Shown: positions 35,439 to 45,065, counted from the first letter of the stretch. The stretch is 64,000 nt of DNA from Acidobacteriota bacterium (GCA_005788175.1 SXYX01000014.1:1-64000), one strand, 5' to 3'. Notes: generated by a model not told the origin, from the sequence alone. Numbers and translations: made by a program.

Positions 35439-37069
35439 TAGCGCTTCTCCTCGATGACTTCAGAGTTGCCAGTATTGTTTGGGTTTTGAGGCGCTTCCAT
35501 TCCTCTCATTCCTTCTTGTTTTGCTTTCTCTTGATCTGCACTCAGTGAAGGAGCTTGGTAATAATCCGGGCTTAATTGTCTTACTAATTTCGCCACTGGA
35601 CGATCCATTATGTCCATTAAAGGACGAGGGTAAAGCCCAATCCAGATAGCCATCACCACCAAAGGTGCGAAGACTATGATTTCACGTGGGGTCAAATCAG
35701 GCATTTTGCGATTGACATCTGAAATAGATCCAAACATTACACGCTGAAACATCCACAACATATAAGCAGCGCCCAAGATAATACCAGTAGTAGCGACCAC
35801 GGCTGCCCAAGGGAATGCTTGGAAAGAACCCTGAAGAATAATTAACTCACCAATGAAACCGTTTAAAAGAGGTAACCCAATAGAGCTCATTGTCATAATC
35901 ATAAAAATTGTTGAGTAAACCGGCATGGTCTCGGAAAGACCCCCAAAATCTGCAATCATTCGCGTATGACGTCGATCATAGACAACAGCCACCGCAAGGA
36001 ACAAACCAGGCGTACTGATTCCATGATTAATCATTTGGAAAAGAGCTCCCTTAAATCCATAAGGATTTAAAGCGAAGATACCCAACATACACATACCCAA
36101 ATGGCTTACCGAACTATAGGCCACTAGCTTCTTCATATCCTTCTGAATCATGGCTACAAGGGCTCCATAGATAATCCCAATGAGCGATAGAGCGATGAAC
36201 CAAGGCATCAAATCCTTGACGGCTGTAGGGAAAATTGGAAGCAATAAACGTACAAAACCGTAAGTGCCCATTTTTAATAAAATACCGGCAAGAATGACGG
36301 ATCCAGCGGTAGGTGCTTGGACGTGCGCATCTGGCAACCAAGTATGAAATGGAAACATGGGAACTTTGATCGCAAAAGCAAGAAAGAAAGCAAGGGCGAG
36401 GAGGGTTTGATAAGTCCTGGTTTGCTCGGCAATAACGGGAGCCATGGCTTGAAATGATGCCAAAGAGAAATCAAGAGTCCCATTGGTCTCAACTTGCAAG
36501 AAATAGATTGCAAGAACAGCTACCAGTAAAAGGACAGAACCGGCGAGTGTATAGAGAAATAACTTGATCGCCGCATAAAGCTTTTGGGGACCTCCCCAAA
36601 TACCAATCAAGAAATACATTGGAACGAGCATAACTTCCCAAAAAACATAAAATAGAAACATATCCTGGGTAATAAACACGCCAAGCATCGCAGTTTGGAG
36701 CACTAATAACCAGACGTAATATTCCTTGAGTCGCTCAGTAATGGCTTCCCATGAACATAGAATGGCAATAGGTCCAATAAACGTAGTTAGCAACCACAAC
36801 AGCAAGCTTATCCCATCCATTCCAACACTAAACTGAATACCTAGTGAAGGAATCCATGACCAACTCTGGGCCCATTGAACTGCATCACTTGTACGATCGT
36901 AAGCGAAGAAGAAGGGGACGCTAAGCGCGAAGCTAAGAACAGTGGCAAATAAAGCACCTTTCTTGAAGATTTCACTTCGATCCTTTGGAACAAAGAGCAA
37001 TACTATGGCTGCAACAAAGGGTATAAAAGTTGCTGCTAGCATGAGGAGAGTATTAGCAAATTGACTCAT
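35438..37069 (-). CDS. nuoM: NADH-quinone oxidoreductase subunit M
   Basis: Antiporter-like subunit, 543 aa. FYVFWEVMLVPMYFLIG carries the conserved Glu, FAIKVPMFPFHTWLPDAHVQAPTAGSVILAG the family signature, and KKLVAYSSVSHLGM the conserved lysine helix. A polar tail of about 40 residues with Gln, Glu and Asn extends past the last helix. Follows nuoL by 22 bp. Confidence 0.97.
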   Translation of the reverse strand: MSQFANTLLMLAATFIPFVAAIVLLFVPKDRSEIFKKGALFATVLSFALSVPFFFAYDRTSDAVQWAQSWSWIPSLGIQFSVGMDGISLLLWLLTTFIGPIAILCSWEAITERLKEYYVWLLVLQTAMLGVFITQDMFLFYVFWEVMLVPMYFLIGIWGGPQKLYAAIKLFLYTLAGSVLLLVAVLAIYFLQVETNGTLDFSLASFQAMAPVIAEQTRTYQTLLALAFFLAFAIKVPMFPFHTWLPDAHVQAPTAGSVILAGILLKMGTYGFVRLLLPIFPTAVKDLMPWFIALSLIGIIYGALVAMIQKDMKKLVAYSSVSHLGMCMLGIFALNPYGFKGALFQMINHGISTPGLFLAVAVVYDRRHTRMIADFGGLSETMPVYSTIFMIMTMSSIGLPLLNGFIGELIILQGSFQAFPWAAVVATTGIILGAAYMLWMFQRVMFGSISDVNRKMPDLTPREIIVFAPLVVMAIWIGLYPRPLMDIMDRPVAKLVRQLSPDYYQAPSLSADQEKAKQEGMRGMEAPQNPNNTGNSEVIEEKR

Positions 37070-37091
37070 GAAATCTCCAAACTATAAGGTG

Positions 37092-39305
37092 TTAAACAAG
37101 GAATTTAAAAAATATTAGAAGAACAAAACCCAAAAGCATTACAAAGGCGTAATTTTGAACTCGACCAGATTGAAAAGCTTTGAATAGAGAAGCAAATTGT
37201 TGAAATATCCACGCTACAAAATTAACGAGGCCATCAACAATATAGGTGTCGAACCAATAGCTCAAATCTGCCAATAGAAGGGTCGCACGACTAGCGCCAT
37301 TGACCATCCCATCAACAACCCAGGTGTCAAAAGACCATAACTGACCACCGAGTCGCTTCATAGGTTTGATTATCAAAGCTTCATAAAATTCATCAATATA
37401 ATATCGAGCATGCACCCATTCAAAGAGACCAGGGTAGTTTTTGACAAAGGCCTGAGCACGTGACCATGAAGGATCTGATGCGTACATCCAGTAAGCAAGG
37501 GCCATAGCTCCTGGAGCCCAAATCACCGTTGCCCAAATCATAAGAACATATTCCATCTTAGAAACGGCTTCGATGCCTTCTGGAATTGATGCGACCTGAT
37601 AAAGGATCGGAGAAATCCATTCAGAGAAATAAGAATGACCTAAAAAATGGAGGGCATGGGGTACATTCAGAAAACCGCCGCCCACAGCCAAAAGTGCCAA
37701 AATAAAAACGGGTACCCACATATTCCATGGGACCTCATGGGGCACATGTGTGCCGCCTTGGTGATGATCGTGGCCATGAGCTTCTTCATGAACGGTCAAA
37801 TGATAGGGATCATCACCATTACCGCGGTAATTACCCAGGAAGGTCATACAAATTAGTCGCATCATATAAAATGCGGTAAAGAAAGCAGCGACCATCCCCA
37901 TCAACCACGTTGCAAGATAAAGGGTAGATCCTTGATAAGTTCCCCCTTGATACCACTCTTCGAAAACTTTCCAAAGAATTTCATCTTTGGAAAAGAATCC
38001 GCTGAACGGGAATATGCCTGCGATAGCAAAAGTTGAAAGCAACATTGACCAGAAGGTCCACGGCATATATTTTCTCAATCCGCCCATGTTGCGCATATCT
38101 TGTTCGTGATGACAAGCCATAATCACAGAACCGGAACCTAGAAATAGGCATGCCTTGAAAAATGCGTGCGTAAAGACATGGAACATACCTGCAGTAAAAG
38201 CTCCTGCACCCATACCCATGAACATAAATCCGAGTTGTGAGACGGTGCTGTAAGCAAGTACCTTTTTGATATCATTTTGGGCTAACCCCATTGAGGCTGC
38301 CATGAGAGCCGTCAAAGCGCCGACAAACAAAATCAAATGAAGCGCAGCAGGCGCGTTAATGAAAATAAAATTAAGTCGAGTAATCATATAGAGACCTGAT
38401 GTGACCATCGTCGCAGCATGAATAAGTGCCGAAACAGGCGTGGGGCCTGCCATGGCGTCAGGTAACCATACATAAAGAGGAATTTGTGCGGATTTACCCA
38501 TAGCCCCAACGAATAAACAACCTCCAATGAGATTCATCCAAAAAGTAGGAGTAGCGGTGTGGCCAAAAAGAGTGATTGACTGTGAAGACATGATAGATCT
38601 TGCTGAACCCATTAGGGTATCGAAGTCTAAAGATCCAAAAACCATAAATATCAGAAAGAAACCTAGCATAAAGCCGAAGTCACCAATACGATTTGTAACG
38701 AATGCCTTCTTGGCGGCATCGCCCGCATAGGTTTTATCAAAATAGAAACCAATGAGAAGATAAGAGCAAAGTCCGACGCCTTCCCATCCTAAAAACATCA
38801 TTAAGATATTGGCGCCTAGTACCAGATTGAGCATGCTAAATATAAAGAGGTTAAGATAAGCCATGAAGCGGTAATACCGATGATCTTTTTGCTCTTCTTC
38901 CATGTATCCAGTGCTAAAGAGATGGATCAGAAAGCCTGCTCCCGTAACTAACAGGGCCATGGTTGCGCTCAATACATCAAATTTATAAGCCCACTCCACT
39001 GTGGCATACGTTAGGACGTTACCTGCAATACGGGCGCCGCCTACGTCGAACCATGTCCACAAAGATTGGTGAAGACTTCGAGAGGCCTCGGGTAGTTGTA
39101 GGAGCTGGAAAAAATAAAATGCCGAGAGTAAGAACGAAACTCCAACAGAGCCTAGAGCAATACCATTGACCAATTGATTATTACGAAGATATTTACCCGT
39201 TAATCCATTGATTAGAAATCCAAATAGAGGAAGAAATGGAATGAGCCATAAATAGGAAACTGAATGAGAGACTGCCATTAAATGAGGAATTGATGATTCA
39301 TTCAT
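37092..39305 (-). CDS. nuoL: NADH-quinone oxidoreductase subunit L
   Basis: Distal antiporter-like subunit with the long lateral helix, 737 aa. Signature segments: MMFLGWEGVGLCSYLLIGFYF, KSAQIPLYVWLPDAMAGPTPVSALIHAATMVTSG and KKVLAYSTVSQLGFMFMG. A His-rich cytoplasmic or periplasmic loop HEEAHGHDHHQGGTHVPHE is seen around residues 505-525, as in many NuoL. Five bases after nuoK. Confidence 0.97.
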   Translation of the reverse strand: MNESSIPHLMAVSHSVSYLWLIPFLPLFGFLINGLTGKYLRNNQLVNGIALGSVGVSFLLSAFYFFQLLQLPEASRSLHQSLWTWFDVGGARIAGNVLTYATVEWAYKFDVLSATMALLVTGAGFLIHLFSTGYMEEEQKDHRYYRFMAYLNLFIFSMLNLVLGANILMMFLGWEGVGLCSYLLIGFYFDKTYAGDAAKKAFVTNRIGDFGFMLGFFLIFMVFGSLDFDTLMGSARSIMSSQSITLFGHTATPTFWMNLIGGCLFVGAMGKSAQIPLYVWLPDAMAGPTPVSALIHAATMVTSGLYMITRLNFIFINAPAALHLILFVGALTALMAASMGLAQNDIKKVLAYSTVSQLGFMFMGMGAGAFTAGMFHVFTHAFFKACLFLGSGSVIMACHHEQDMRNMGGLRKYMPWTFWSMLLSTFAIAGIFPFSGFFSKDEILWKVFEEWYQGGTYQGSTLYLATWLMGMVAAFFTAFYMMRLICMTFLGNYRGNGDDPYHLTVHEEAHGHDHHQGGTHVPHEVPWNMWVPVFILALLAVGGGFLNVPHALHFLGHSYFSEWISPILYQVASIPEGIEAVSKMEYVLMIWATVIWAPGAMALAYWMYASDPSWSRAQAFVKNYPGLFEWVHARYYIDEFYEALIIKPMKRLGGQLWSFDTWVVDGMVNGASRATLLLADLSYWFDTYIVDGLVNFVAWIFQQFASLFKAFQSGRVQNYAFVMLLGFVLLIFFKFLV

Positions 39306-39310
39306 AAAGG

Positions 39311-39613
39311 TTATCCATTCAGTAAATTAATATCGTCGGCCTGGATCGTATCTTTACGTCGATACAACGCTACGACTAGAGCAAGGCCTATTGCAACTTC
39401 AGCTGCTGCAAAGCCCATTACTAGGAGTGCAAAAGCCTGACCTTCTACGGTTCCGCTCTGTCTAGAAAATGCGATGAGATTAAGATTTGCAGCATTGAGC
39501 ATGAGTTCAACCGACATTAAAATAATCAATACATTACGTCGAATTAAAACACCCGCAACTCCGATGAAAAACATCAGAGAAGAGACAAAAAGGACGACAT
39601 TGAGTGAGATCAT
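39311..39613 (-). CDS. nuoK: NADH-quinone oxidoreductase subunit K
   Basis: 100 aa, three helices. It has the two conserved membrane glutamates: one in VELMLNAANLNLIAFSR and one in AAAEVAIGLALVVALYRR. Length and sequence are normal. ATG overlaps nuoJ (ATGA). Confidence 0.97.
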   Translation of the reverse strand: MISLNVVLFVSSLMFFIGVAGVLIRRNVLIILMSVELMLNAANLNLIAFSRQSGTVEGQAFALLVMGFAAAEVAIGLALVVALYRRKDTIQADDINLLNG

Positions 39614-40164
39614 GCCACACGCTCTGATTTTGCAAGAACGAGCGCCCCTACGAGAGAGACCAATAGGATCACGGAAAGGATTTCAAGAGGTAATAAGAAC
39701 CCTGCAAACAAGCCTCGACTCACACTTTGAGCATTTTGAGCACTTACAGAAAGGCCTTGAACAAGATCTGGAGGTAGCGTTAAGGCAACTGAAGCCGGGG
39801 CGTTAAATAAATTAGATTTCATTGTGTAAGCAAATGTAGCCATCGCAACTAAAATAAGAGGAATAGACCATTTGGTCTGCAGGGCAAATAAACTTTTTTC
39901 TTTATACTTGGTTAGTTCAACAAGCATGACGACAAAAAGAAAAAGAACCACAATACCACCGGCATAAATGAGGAGTTGAGCCATACCTAAAAATTCTGCA
40001 CTTAGACATAAAAAACAAGCAGCTACCATAATCATAGAAAATAAAAAACTAAGAACGCTATGAACTGCAGATTTAGAAAGAACCATGGCTGCAGCCCCAG
40101 CACAGGCCAAAAGACCGAACACGAAGAAAAGATTTTGACCAATTGTAATGAATAATGCATTCAT
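39610..40164 (-). CDS. nuoJ: NADH-quinone oxidoreductase subunit J
   Basis: 184 aa, five helices. The pi-bulge helix segment FLGMAQLLIYAGGIVVLFLFVVMLVEL is the family hallmark and links quinone chemistry to proton movement in known structures. Lies between nuoI and nuoK, 12 bp after nuoI. Confidence 0.96.
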   Translation of the reverse strand: MNALFITIGQNLFFVFGLLACAGAAAMVLSKSAVHSVLSFLFSMIMVAACFLCLSAEFLGMAQLLIYAGGIVVLFLFVVMLVELTKYKEKSLFALQTKWSIPLILVAMATFAYTMKSNLFNAPASVALTLPPDLVQGLSVSAQNAQSVSRGLFAGFLLPLEILSVILLVSLVGALVLAKSERVA

Positions 40165-40176
40165 AGATTGTGCCTA

Positions 40177-40704
40177 TTAGGTGTAATCAGGAGAATCAGG
40201 GTTTTTAGTTGATGATATAGAGTGTTGACCTACAGGTGAGACGCGAAACATGTCTTGAAATTGCCCTTCCATACCAATCGAGAAATCCTCTCGGTTGTAA
40301 GCTGCTAACTCAAACTGATGATTTAGGATGATTGAATCGAATCCGCAACTTTCAACACAGAACTCGCAGAAAATACAGCGTTCCATCTCAAAGTCATAGC
40401 GAGTCGGAAAGGGGGTTTTACGTCCTTCTTTTTTACCCTTACTAATTGTAATAACCTGAGTAGGACATATTTTTTCACATGCCAAACAACAAACGCACTT
40501 AATCTCACCCTGCTCATCGCGGAGCATTTGGAGTCGCCCTCGAAAGCGCGGGGCAATTGAGATAGGCGTTTCGGGGTATTCCACTGTGATATGAATATGC
40601 TTTTTGGATCGATTGGCCTGCAAGAAATTTCTACCGAAGTATTTTCCAGTCAACTTCATGCCTGAGGCAATATCCAAGGGAAGTAGTTTTTTTAAGATAG
40701 ACAT
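40177..40704 (-). CDS. nuoI: NADH-quinone oxidoreductase subunit I (8Fe-8S), atypical second motif
   Basis: Carries clusters N6a and N6b, 175 aa. First motif C70-x2-C73-x2-C76-x3-C80-P is normal. The second is C110-x2-C113-x2-C116-x3-C120 followed by Gly121 instead of the usual Pro (CVESCGFDS). All eight ligands are present, so both clusters should form, but the geometry or potential of one could differ. Seven bases after nuoH. Confidence 0.96.
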   Translation of the reverse strand: MSILKKLLPLDIASGMKLTGKYFGRNFLQANRSKKHIHITVEYPETPISIAPRFRGRLQMLRDEQGEIKCVCCLACEKICPTQVITISKGKKEGRKTPFPTRYDFEMERCIFCEFCVESCGFDSIILNHQFELAAYNREDFSIGMEGQFQDMFRVSPVGQHSISSTKNPDSPDYT

Positions 40705-40711
40705 AGTGATC

Positions 40712-41890
40712 CTAAAAAATTAGCCGAATAGTTGCAGCGATGACAAGGTTAACAAGGGTGACAGGAATAAGCCATTTCCAACCTACGCTCATCAGCTGAT
40801 CGTATCGATATCGAGGGAGCGTGGCGCGTACCCAAAGAAAGGTAAAAAGTAAAAAAAAGACTTTACCAAAGAAGAATAACAAACTAGGTTGAGCAAGAAA
40901 GGGAATGGAATCAGGAACAAATCTTTGGAGGCCGAAAGGTAATAAGTAGTGTCCGCCGAGGAAAAATCCTGCTGCAATGGCCGAAACTGCCATCATGTTT
41001 GCATATTCAGCCAACATGAACCAGGCAAACTTCATGCCGCTATACTCCGTATGAAATCCTGATACCAACTCAGTTTCAGCTTCGGCCAAATCAAATGGAA
41101 CACGATTGGTTTCTGCAAAGCCACATGTGATGTAAAAAAAGAATCCAAAGAATAAGGGGATTGCTGCAATTAAGGGCATCTGCACGATCTCTCCAGCGGC
41201 CGTGACCATGGGAACACCTGCTAGATAAAGCGAGAGTTCTCTAAAATTTAATGTTCCAGAAAGCACTACTGCTACTAGGAGAGAAAGGCTCAGAGGAATT
41301 TCATAACTGATTATTTGAGCTGCACTTCGGAGACCCCCAAGAAGAGGATATTTCGAATTAGAAGCCCAGCCCCCAAGAACGATCCCATAAACACCAATTG
41401 ACCCAACGGCCATAATGTACAGTAAGCCTACGTTTATATCTGTCAAGAAACCCGTGAAGGGCAAGCCGCCTATGATGGGAAATGTTGTTGGAAAGGTGAA
41501 TAGGGTTCCAGGATAGAAGCAGATGACTGCGAAAGTTGCGAAGGCAGGAATCATACAAATGACCGGTGCAATGACGAATACAAAACGATCCGCTCGATCA
41601 GGAACAATATCTTCCTTAAGAAGGAGCTTTAATCCGTCGGCAGCAAAAACGGGTAGACCTCTGAAGAACGATAAGATGGGTATTCGACCCATGGCCCAAG
41701 AAAGTTTATTGATCCCAGCGGCAAAACCTCGTATCCCTCCAGCTTGGCGGGTCGCTCCTAGGCGAACCTGGATGTAACCGATGACTTTTCTTTCGGCGAA
41801 TGTCATTAGCGGCACGATCAAAAGAATGATTGAGACCAGTACAGTAATTTGAATTATGGCCATTACGACCTGCTGAACGGGAGTCATCAT
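40712..41890 (-). CDS. nuoH: NADH-quinone oxidoreductase subunit H
   Basis: Membrane-arm subunit forming the quinone tunnel, 392 aa, eight helices. AERKVIGYIQVRLGATRQA and the KLLLKEDIVPDRADR loop are the family signatures, along with FAETNRVPFDLAEAETELVSGFHTEYSGMKFA. Overlaps nuoD by four bases. Confidence 0.97.
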   Translation of the reverse strand: MMTPVQQVVMAIIQITVLVSIILLIVPLMTFAERKVIGYIQVRLGATRQAGGIRGFAAGINKLSWAMGRIPILSFFRGLPVFAADGLKLLLKEDIVPDRADRFVFVIAPVICMIPAFATFAVICFYPGTLFTFPTTFPIIGGLPFTGFLTDINVGLLYIMAVGSIGVYGIVLGGWASNSKYPLLGGLRSAAQIISYEIPLSLSLLVAVVLSGTLNFRELSLYLAGVPMVTAAGEIVQMPLIAAIPLFFGFFFYITCGFAETNRVPFDLAEAETELVSGFHTEYSGMKFAWFMLAEYANMMAVSAIAAGFFLGGHYLLPFGLQRFVPDSIPFLAQPSLLFFFGKVFFLLFTFLWVRATLPRYRYDQLMSVGWKWLIPVTLVNLVIAATIRLIF

Positions 41891-42987
41891 CGGTCTACCT
41901 CACCTAGAACGACATCAAGTGTTCCAATAGCGGCGATCACATCTGCAAGTAAACGGCCTTCCGTCATTTGCGGTAGGGCTTGTAAATTAACAAAAGAGGG
42001 ACCCCGAACATGAAAACGATAAGGGTTTTGTCCACCCTTCTCCCCAACTAGGTAATACCCAAGTTCGCCTTTCGGCGCTTCAATAGGATGATAAATTTCA
42101 TTCACTTCAGATTTTAATACTTTGGGAATCTTTGCCATCACATTGCCCTCGGGGAGCCCGTCAATACATTGCTGTATGATGTGATGACTCTGTCTGAACT
42201 CTTCGAGACGAACGAGATAGCGAGCGTATGTATCCGCTTCTGTTCGGGTCGGTATTTCGAAATTCATTTCTGCATATGCGGCGTAAGGAAATGCTTTTCT
42301 GACATCATATTTGACGCCGGCAGCACGAAGAACTGGGCCCGTGACTCCGAAAGCAATACATTCATCTGCATTTATAGGAGCAATACCAATGGTTCTCCTT
42401 TTCCAGATACGATTTTCGGTCAATAAAGTCTCGTATTCATCGATACAGTCTAAGAATCTATCTTGAAAAGCTTGAACCTGCTTGATGAATCCCGGAGGAA
42501 TGTCTTCGCGCAAGCCTCCAATCCGAAAAGCTGTCGTGGTTAGACGTGCCCCACAAAATGACTCAAAGCAATCGAGAATCTGTTCGCGCTCTCGGAAGGC
42601 ATAAAGAAATACGGTCATAGCTCCAATATCTAGTGCATGAGTTCCGAGCCATAACAGATGGGAGCTGATACGATTCAGTTCTGTCATCATCGTTCGAACG
42701 TAATGAGCTCGACGCGGTACATGAATACCAAATAATTTTTCTACTGACTCTGCCCATCCAAGATTATTACTTACAGCGGCCACATAATCCATACGGTCGG
42801 TCCAGACCTGACCTTGAAAAAAAGTTTTATTCTCGCAAATCTTTTCGACTCCGCGGTGGAGGTAGCCCACAATGGGCGTGCATTTGACGATCGTTTCACC
42901 ATCGAGACGAAGTTTAACTCTAAGCACACCGTGGGTTGAAGGATGCTGAGGTCCGAGATTAATTTCTAATTCCTCATTTTTAAACAC
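41887..42987 (-). CDS. nuoD: NADH-quinone oxidoreductase subunit D
   Basis: 49-kDa-type subunit that shapes the quinone site, 366 aa with a GTG start behind AGGAGTTTG. LGPQHPSTHGVLRVKLRLDGE contains the loop with the quinone-contacting His. RMDYVAAVSNNLG and KAPKGELGYYLVGEKGGQNPYRFHVRGPSF are also intact. It is slightly short at the N-terminus relative to many NuoD proteins. Not fused to nuoC, unlike in E. coli. Confidence 0.97.
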   Translation of the reverse strand: MFKNEELEINLGPQHPSTHGVLRVKLRLDGETIVKCTPIVGYLHRGVEKICENKTFFQGQVWTDRMDYVAAVSNNLGWAESVEKLFGIHVPRRAHYVRTMMTELNRISSHLLWLGTHALDIGAMTVFLYAFREREQILDCFESFCGARLTTTAFRIGGLREDIPPGFIKQVQAFQDRFLDCIDEYETLLTENRIWKRRTIGIAPINADECIAFGVTGPVLRAAGVKYDVRKAFPYAAYAEMNFEIPTRTEADTYARYLVRLEEFRQSHHIIQQCIDGLPEGNVMAKIPKVLKSEVNEIYHPIEAPKGELGYYLVGEKGGQNPYRFHVRGPSFVNLQALPQMTEGRLLADVIAAIGTLDVVLGEVDR

Positions 42988-42998
42988 CGATCAAACTC

Positions 42999-44543
42999 CT
43001 AGTTGGCTTCTGGTTTCTTGAGATTTATATTGAGATTTCCTGCTTTTTCTAAAGACAGGCGCATTAAAACACCAGATCGATCTTCACGGAAATCTATTTC
43101 ACGCTGCCCAAGTCCTAAGGTGGGATATTCCTTGCGCAAAGGATACCCTTCCCAATCGTCGGGACAGAGAATTCGTCTAAGATCGGGATGGTTTTTAAAA
43201 CGTATTCCGAACATATCAAACACTTCTCGTTCAAGCCAATTGGCACCAGGATAAACAGATACTGCGCTTTCTACATCATAGTTTTCAGGTATTAATATGC
43301 GTAATCGCAGGCGACGTTGACGAGAAAGACTAGTCAAATGGTAAACAATAGAAAATTTAAATTCATCAGCTACAGGATAGTGCGTTGCTGTTTCATCAAC
43401 AAGCATTTCAAATTTTAATGCTGGATCATCTTTACATAATACTAATGCTTCTAGAATTGCTTCGGGAGCCACTTGACATACTAATTCTCCAGATTGTTGG
43501 AAGATTTCTTGAACGCTAGCTCCAAGCTTCTCCCTCAGATAAAGAAGTTCTGGAGCATCGGCTGAAGCGGGTACCGGAGCAATCATATCGTTATCATCTT
43601 TTTTGGGTGCAGGACGAACGGGAGCCTTGGGTGGCTCTTTGTTTTCACCGAGAGCCTTGGTTTTATTGATTTCATAATCAGCCAATTGCTTTTGCCACTT
43701 GGCTTCATCGGCAATTTTTTGTGCCTCTTGTTCGGCTAAAAAAGTCCTCAGACTTGGAAGAGGGATTGTTTTGGGCATCACTACAACTCGATTGGGTGCG
43801 GCGGCGATGTCCCAAACAAAAGATCGAACTGCATCGGGACTATGATCATGCACTGCATCGAGTTTCTTTTCGATCTTAGGCACATCTCCAAAGACGCCAT
43901 ATTTAATAACATCTACAGGGCAACCTGCAGCTGCCGAGATAATTTTTTCAACTAACGATTCCCCTAGTACTTGCTTAATTTTAGACTTTTCAAATCGATT
44001 TTCGTTTTCTTTTCCATCAAGTCGAACATCGGCTTTGATATGACAACTATCTGCTGTCACATGGAAGACTTCTGGGCACTCAGCTTCGCATGCATTACAT
44101 ACGATACAACCTTCATCAATCCAGACTTCTGTAATCCGAGGTTTCGGCGCAGAAGTTATTGTTTCGGAAATCACGGATTGAACTTTAGCCAAAGCAGGCT
44201 CAGTTTCCGCGACCATTGGAACCACAGAGGTAATAACTTCTATCGCAACCTCTACTTCAATCTTGGGAGGCTCGATAGGTATCTGTGAAATTATTTGTTC
44301 GTATTGAATTACGTTAACTGGGCATGCTACAGCCGCTGCAATAATGCTGGTTTCTAAAGATGATTGAAGTCCGTTCTGAAGGACAGATTTAGAGGAACGA
44401 TTTTCATCTTCTTGACCATCTATTCTGGCATCAGCCTTGATATGACAACTATCGGCTGTGACATGAAATACATCGGGGCATTCTGCCTCACAGGCGTTGC
44501 ATACGATACAACCTTCTTCAATCCATACTTTGGTAATAGGCAT
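42999..44543 (-). CDS. nuoC: NuoC with two N-terminal monocluster ferredoxin domains
   Basis: 514 aa, roughly three times the size of a plain NuoC. Ferredoxin domain 1 spans about residues 1-82, with Cys12, 15, 18, 22, 33 and 74. Domain 2 spans about 135-216, with Cys146, 149, 152, 156, 167 and 208. The spacing is identical, and 40 of 47 residues match between 3-49 and 137-183. The pattern C-x2-C-x2-C-x3-CPDVF plus a distal CPV fits Thermotoga-type [4Fe-4S] ferredoxins, where the fourth Cys and one further Cys form a disulfide. A Pro/Glu/Val linker (82-136) separates them. A charged, helical then Pro-rich linker (about 217-330) precedes the 30-kDa core (about 330-514), with EREVFDMFGIRFKNHPDLRR at 438-457. 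The frame is continuous and genes abut on both sides, so this is a real fusion. It may deliver electrons to complex I. Confidence 0.93.
   Translation of the reverse strand: MPITKVWIEEGCIVCNACEAECPDVFHVTADSCHIKADARIDGQEDENRSSKSVLQNGLQSSLETSIIAAAVACPVNVIQYEQIISQIPIEPPKIEVEVAIEVITSVVPMVAETEPALAKVQSVISETITSAPKPRITEVWIDEGCIVCNACEAECPEVFHVTADSCHIKADVRLDGKENENRFEKSKIKQVLGESLVEKIISAAAGCPVDVIKYGVFGDVPKIEKKLDAVHDHSPDAVRSFVWDIAAAPNRVVVMPKTIPLPSLRTFLAEQEAQKIADEAKWQKQLADYEINKTKALGENKEPPKAPVRPAPKKDDNDMIAPVPASADAPELLYLREKLGASVQEIFQQSGELVCQVAPEAILEALVLCKDDPALKFEMLVDETATHYPVADEFKFSIVYHLTSLSRQRRLRLRILIPENYDVESAVSVYPGANWLEREVFDMFGIRFKNHPDLRRILCPDDWEGYPLRKEYPTLGLGQREIDFREDRSGVLMRLSLEKAGNLNINLKKPEAN
43995..44135 (-). 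repeat. Second copy of the intragenic ferredoxin repeat in nuoC
   Basis: Encodes residues 137-183 of NuoC. It matches the copy at 44397-44537 at 40 of 47 residues, with exact DNA runs such as GAAGGTTGTATCGTATG and GATAGTTGTCATATCAA. This marks an internal duplication. Confidence 0.9.
44397..44537 (-). repeat. First copy of the intragenic ferredoxin repeat in nuoC
   Basis: Encodes residues 3-49 of NuoC; partner of the repeat at 43995-44135. Many codon third positions differ, so the duplication is not very recent even though the protein is conserved. Confidence 0.9.
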
Positions 44544-44546
44544 TGG

Positions 44547-45062
44547 TTACCCAACAGACTCGAAAATTTCACCATAACGATCCGACATGCTGGACGTCAT
44601 AATTTTATCTTGTAGTTTTAGAAAACCATAAATCAAGCTCTCAGGACGAGGAGGACATCCAGGTATGTATACATCTACGGGGATAATTTTATCGACCCCC
44701 TGAATAGTGTGGTAACTATCAAACGGTCCCCCTGCTGTAGCGCAGGATCCCATGGCGATTACCCATTTGGGTTCTGGCATTTGATCATATAGTTTCTTGA
44801 TCACGGGAGCCATCTTATAAGTAACCGTTCCGGCGACAATCATCAAGTCCGATTGTCGTGGAGTTGCACGAAAAATTCCTGCGCCGAATCGGTCGAAATC
44901 AAAACGACTAGCACCCGCTGCCATCATTTCAATTGCACAACAGGCCAATCCAAAGGTCATCGGCCATACCGATGAGGCTCGTGCCCAATTGACTACTTTT
45001 TCTACTTTAGTAGTAATCAATATGTGTTCGAGTGATGAGGGTTGATTAAGTATAACGGACAT
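44547..45062 (-). CDS. nuoB: NADH-quinone oxidoreductase subunit B
   Basis: Carries cluster N2, the last electron carrier before quinone. 171 aa. All four ligands are present: Cys41-Cys42 in GLACCAIE, Cys107 in MGSCA and Cys136 in PGCPPRPE. Three bases separate it from both nuoA and nuoC. Confidence 0.97.
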   Translation of the reverse strand: MSVILNQPSSLEHILITTKVEKVVNWARASSVWPMTFGLACCAIEMMAAGASRFDFDRFGAGIFRATPRQSDLMIVAGTVTYKMAPVIKKLYDQMPEPKWVIAMGSCATAGGPFDSYHTIQGVDKIIPVDVYIPGCPPRPESLIYGFLKLQDKIMTSSMSDRYGEIFESVG

Positions 45063-45065
45063 GAA

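Noticed and set aside
42999-44543. NuoC fusion as an artefact of a frameshift joining neighbouring genes
   Set aside because: The frame is open throughout with normal codon use, and genes abut on both sides with 3- and 11-bp gaps; both ferredoxin copies are intact.
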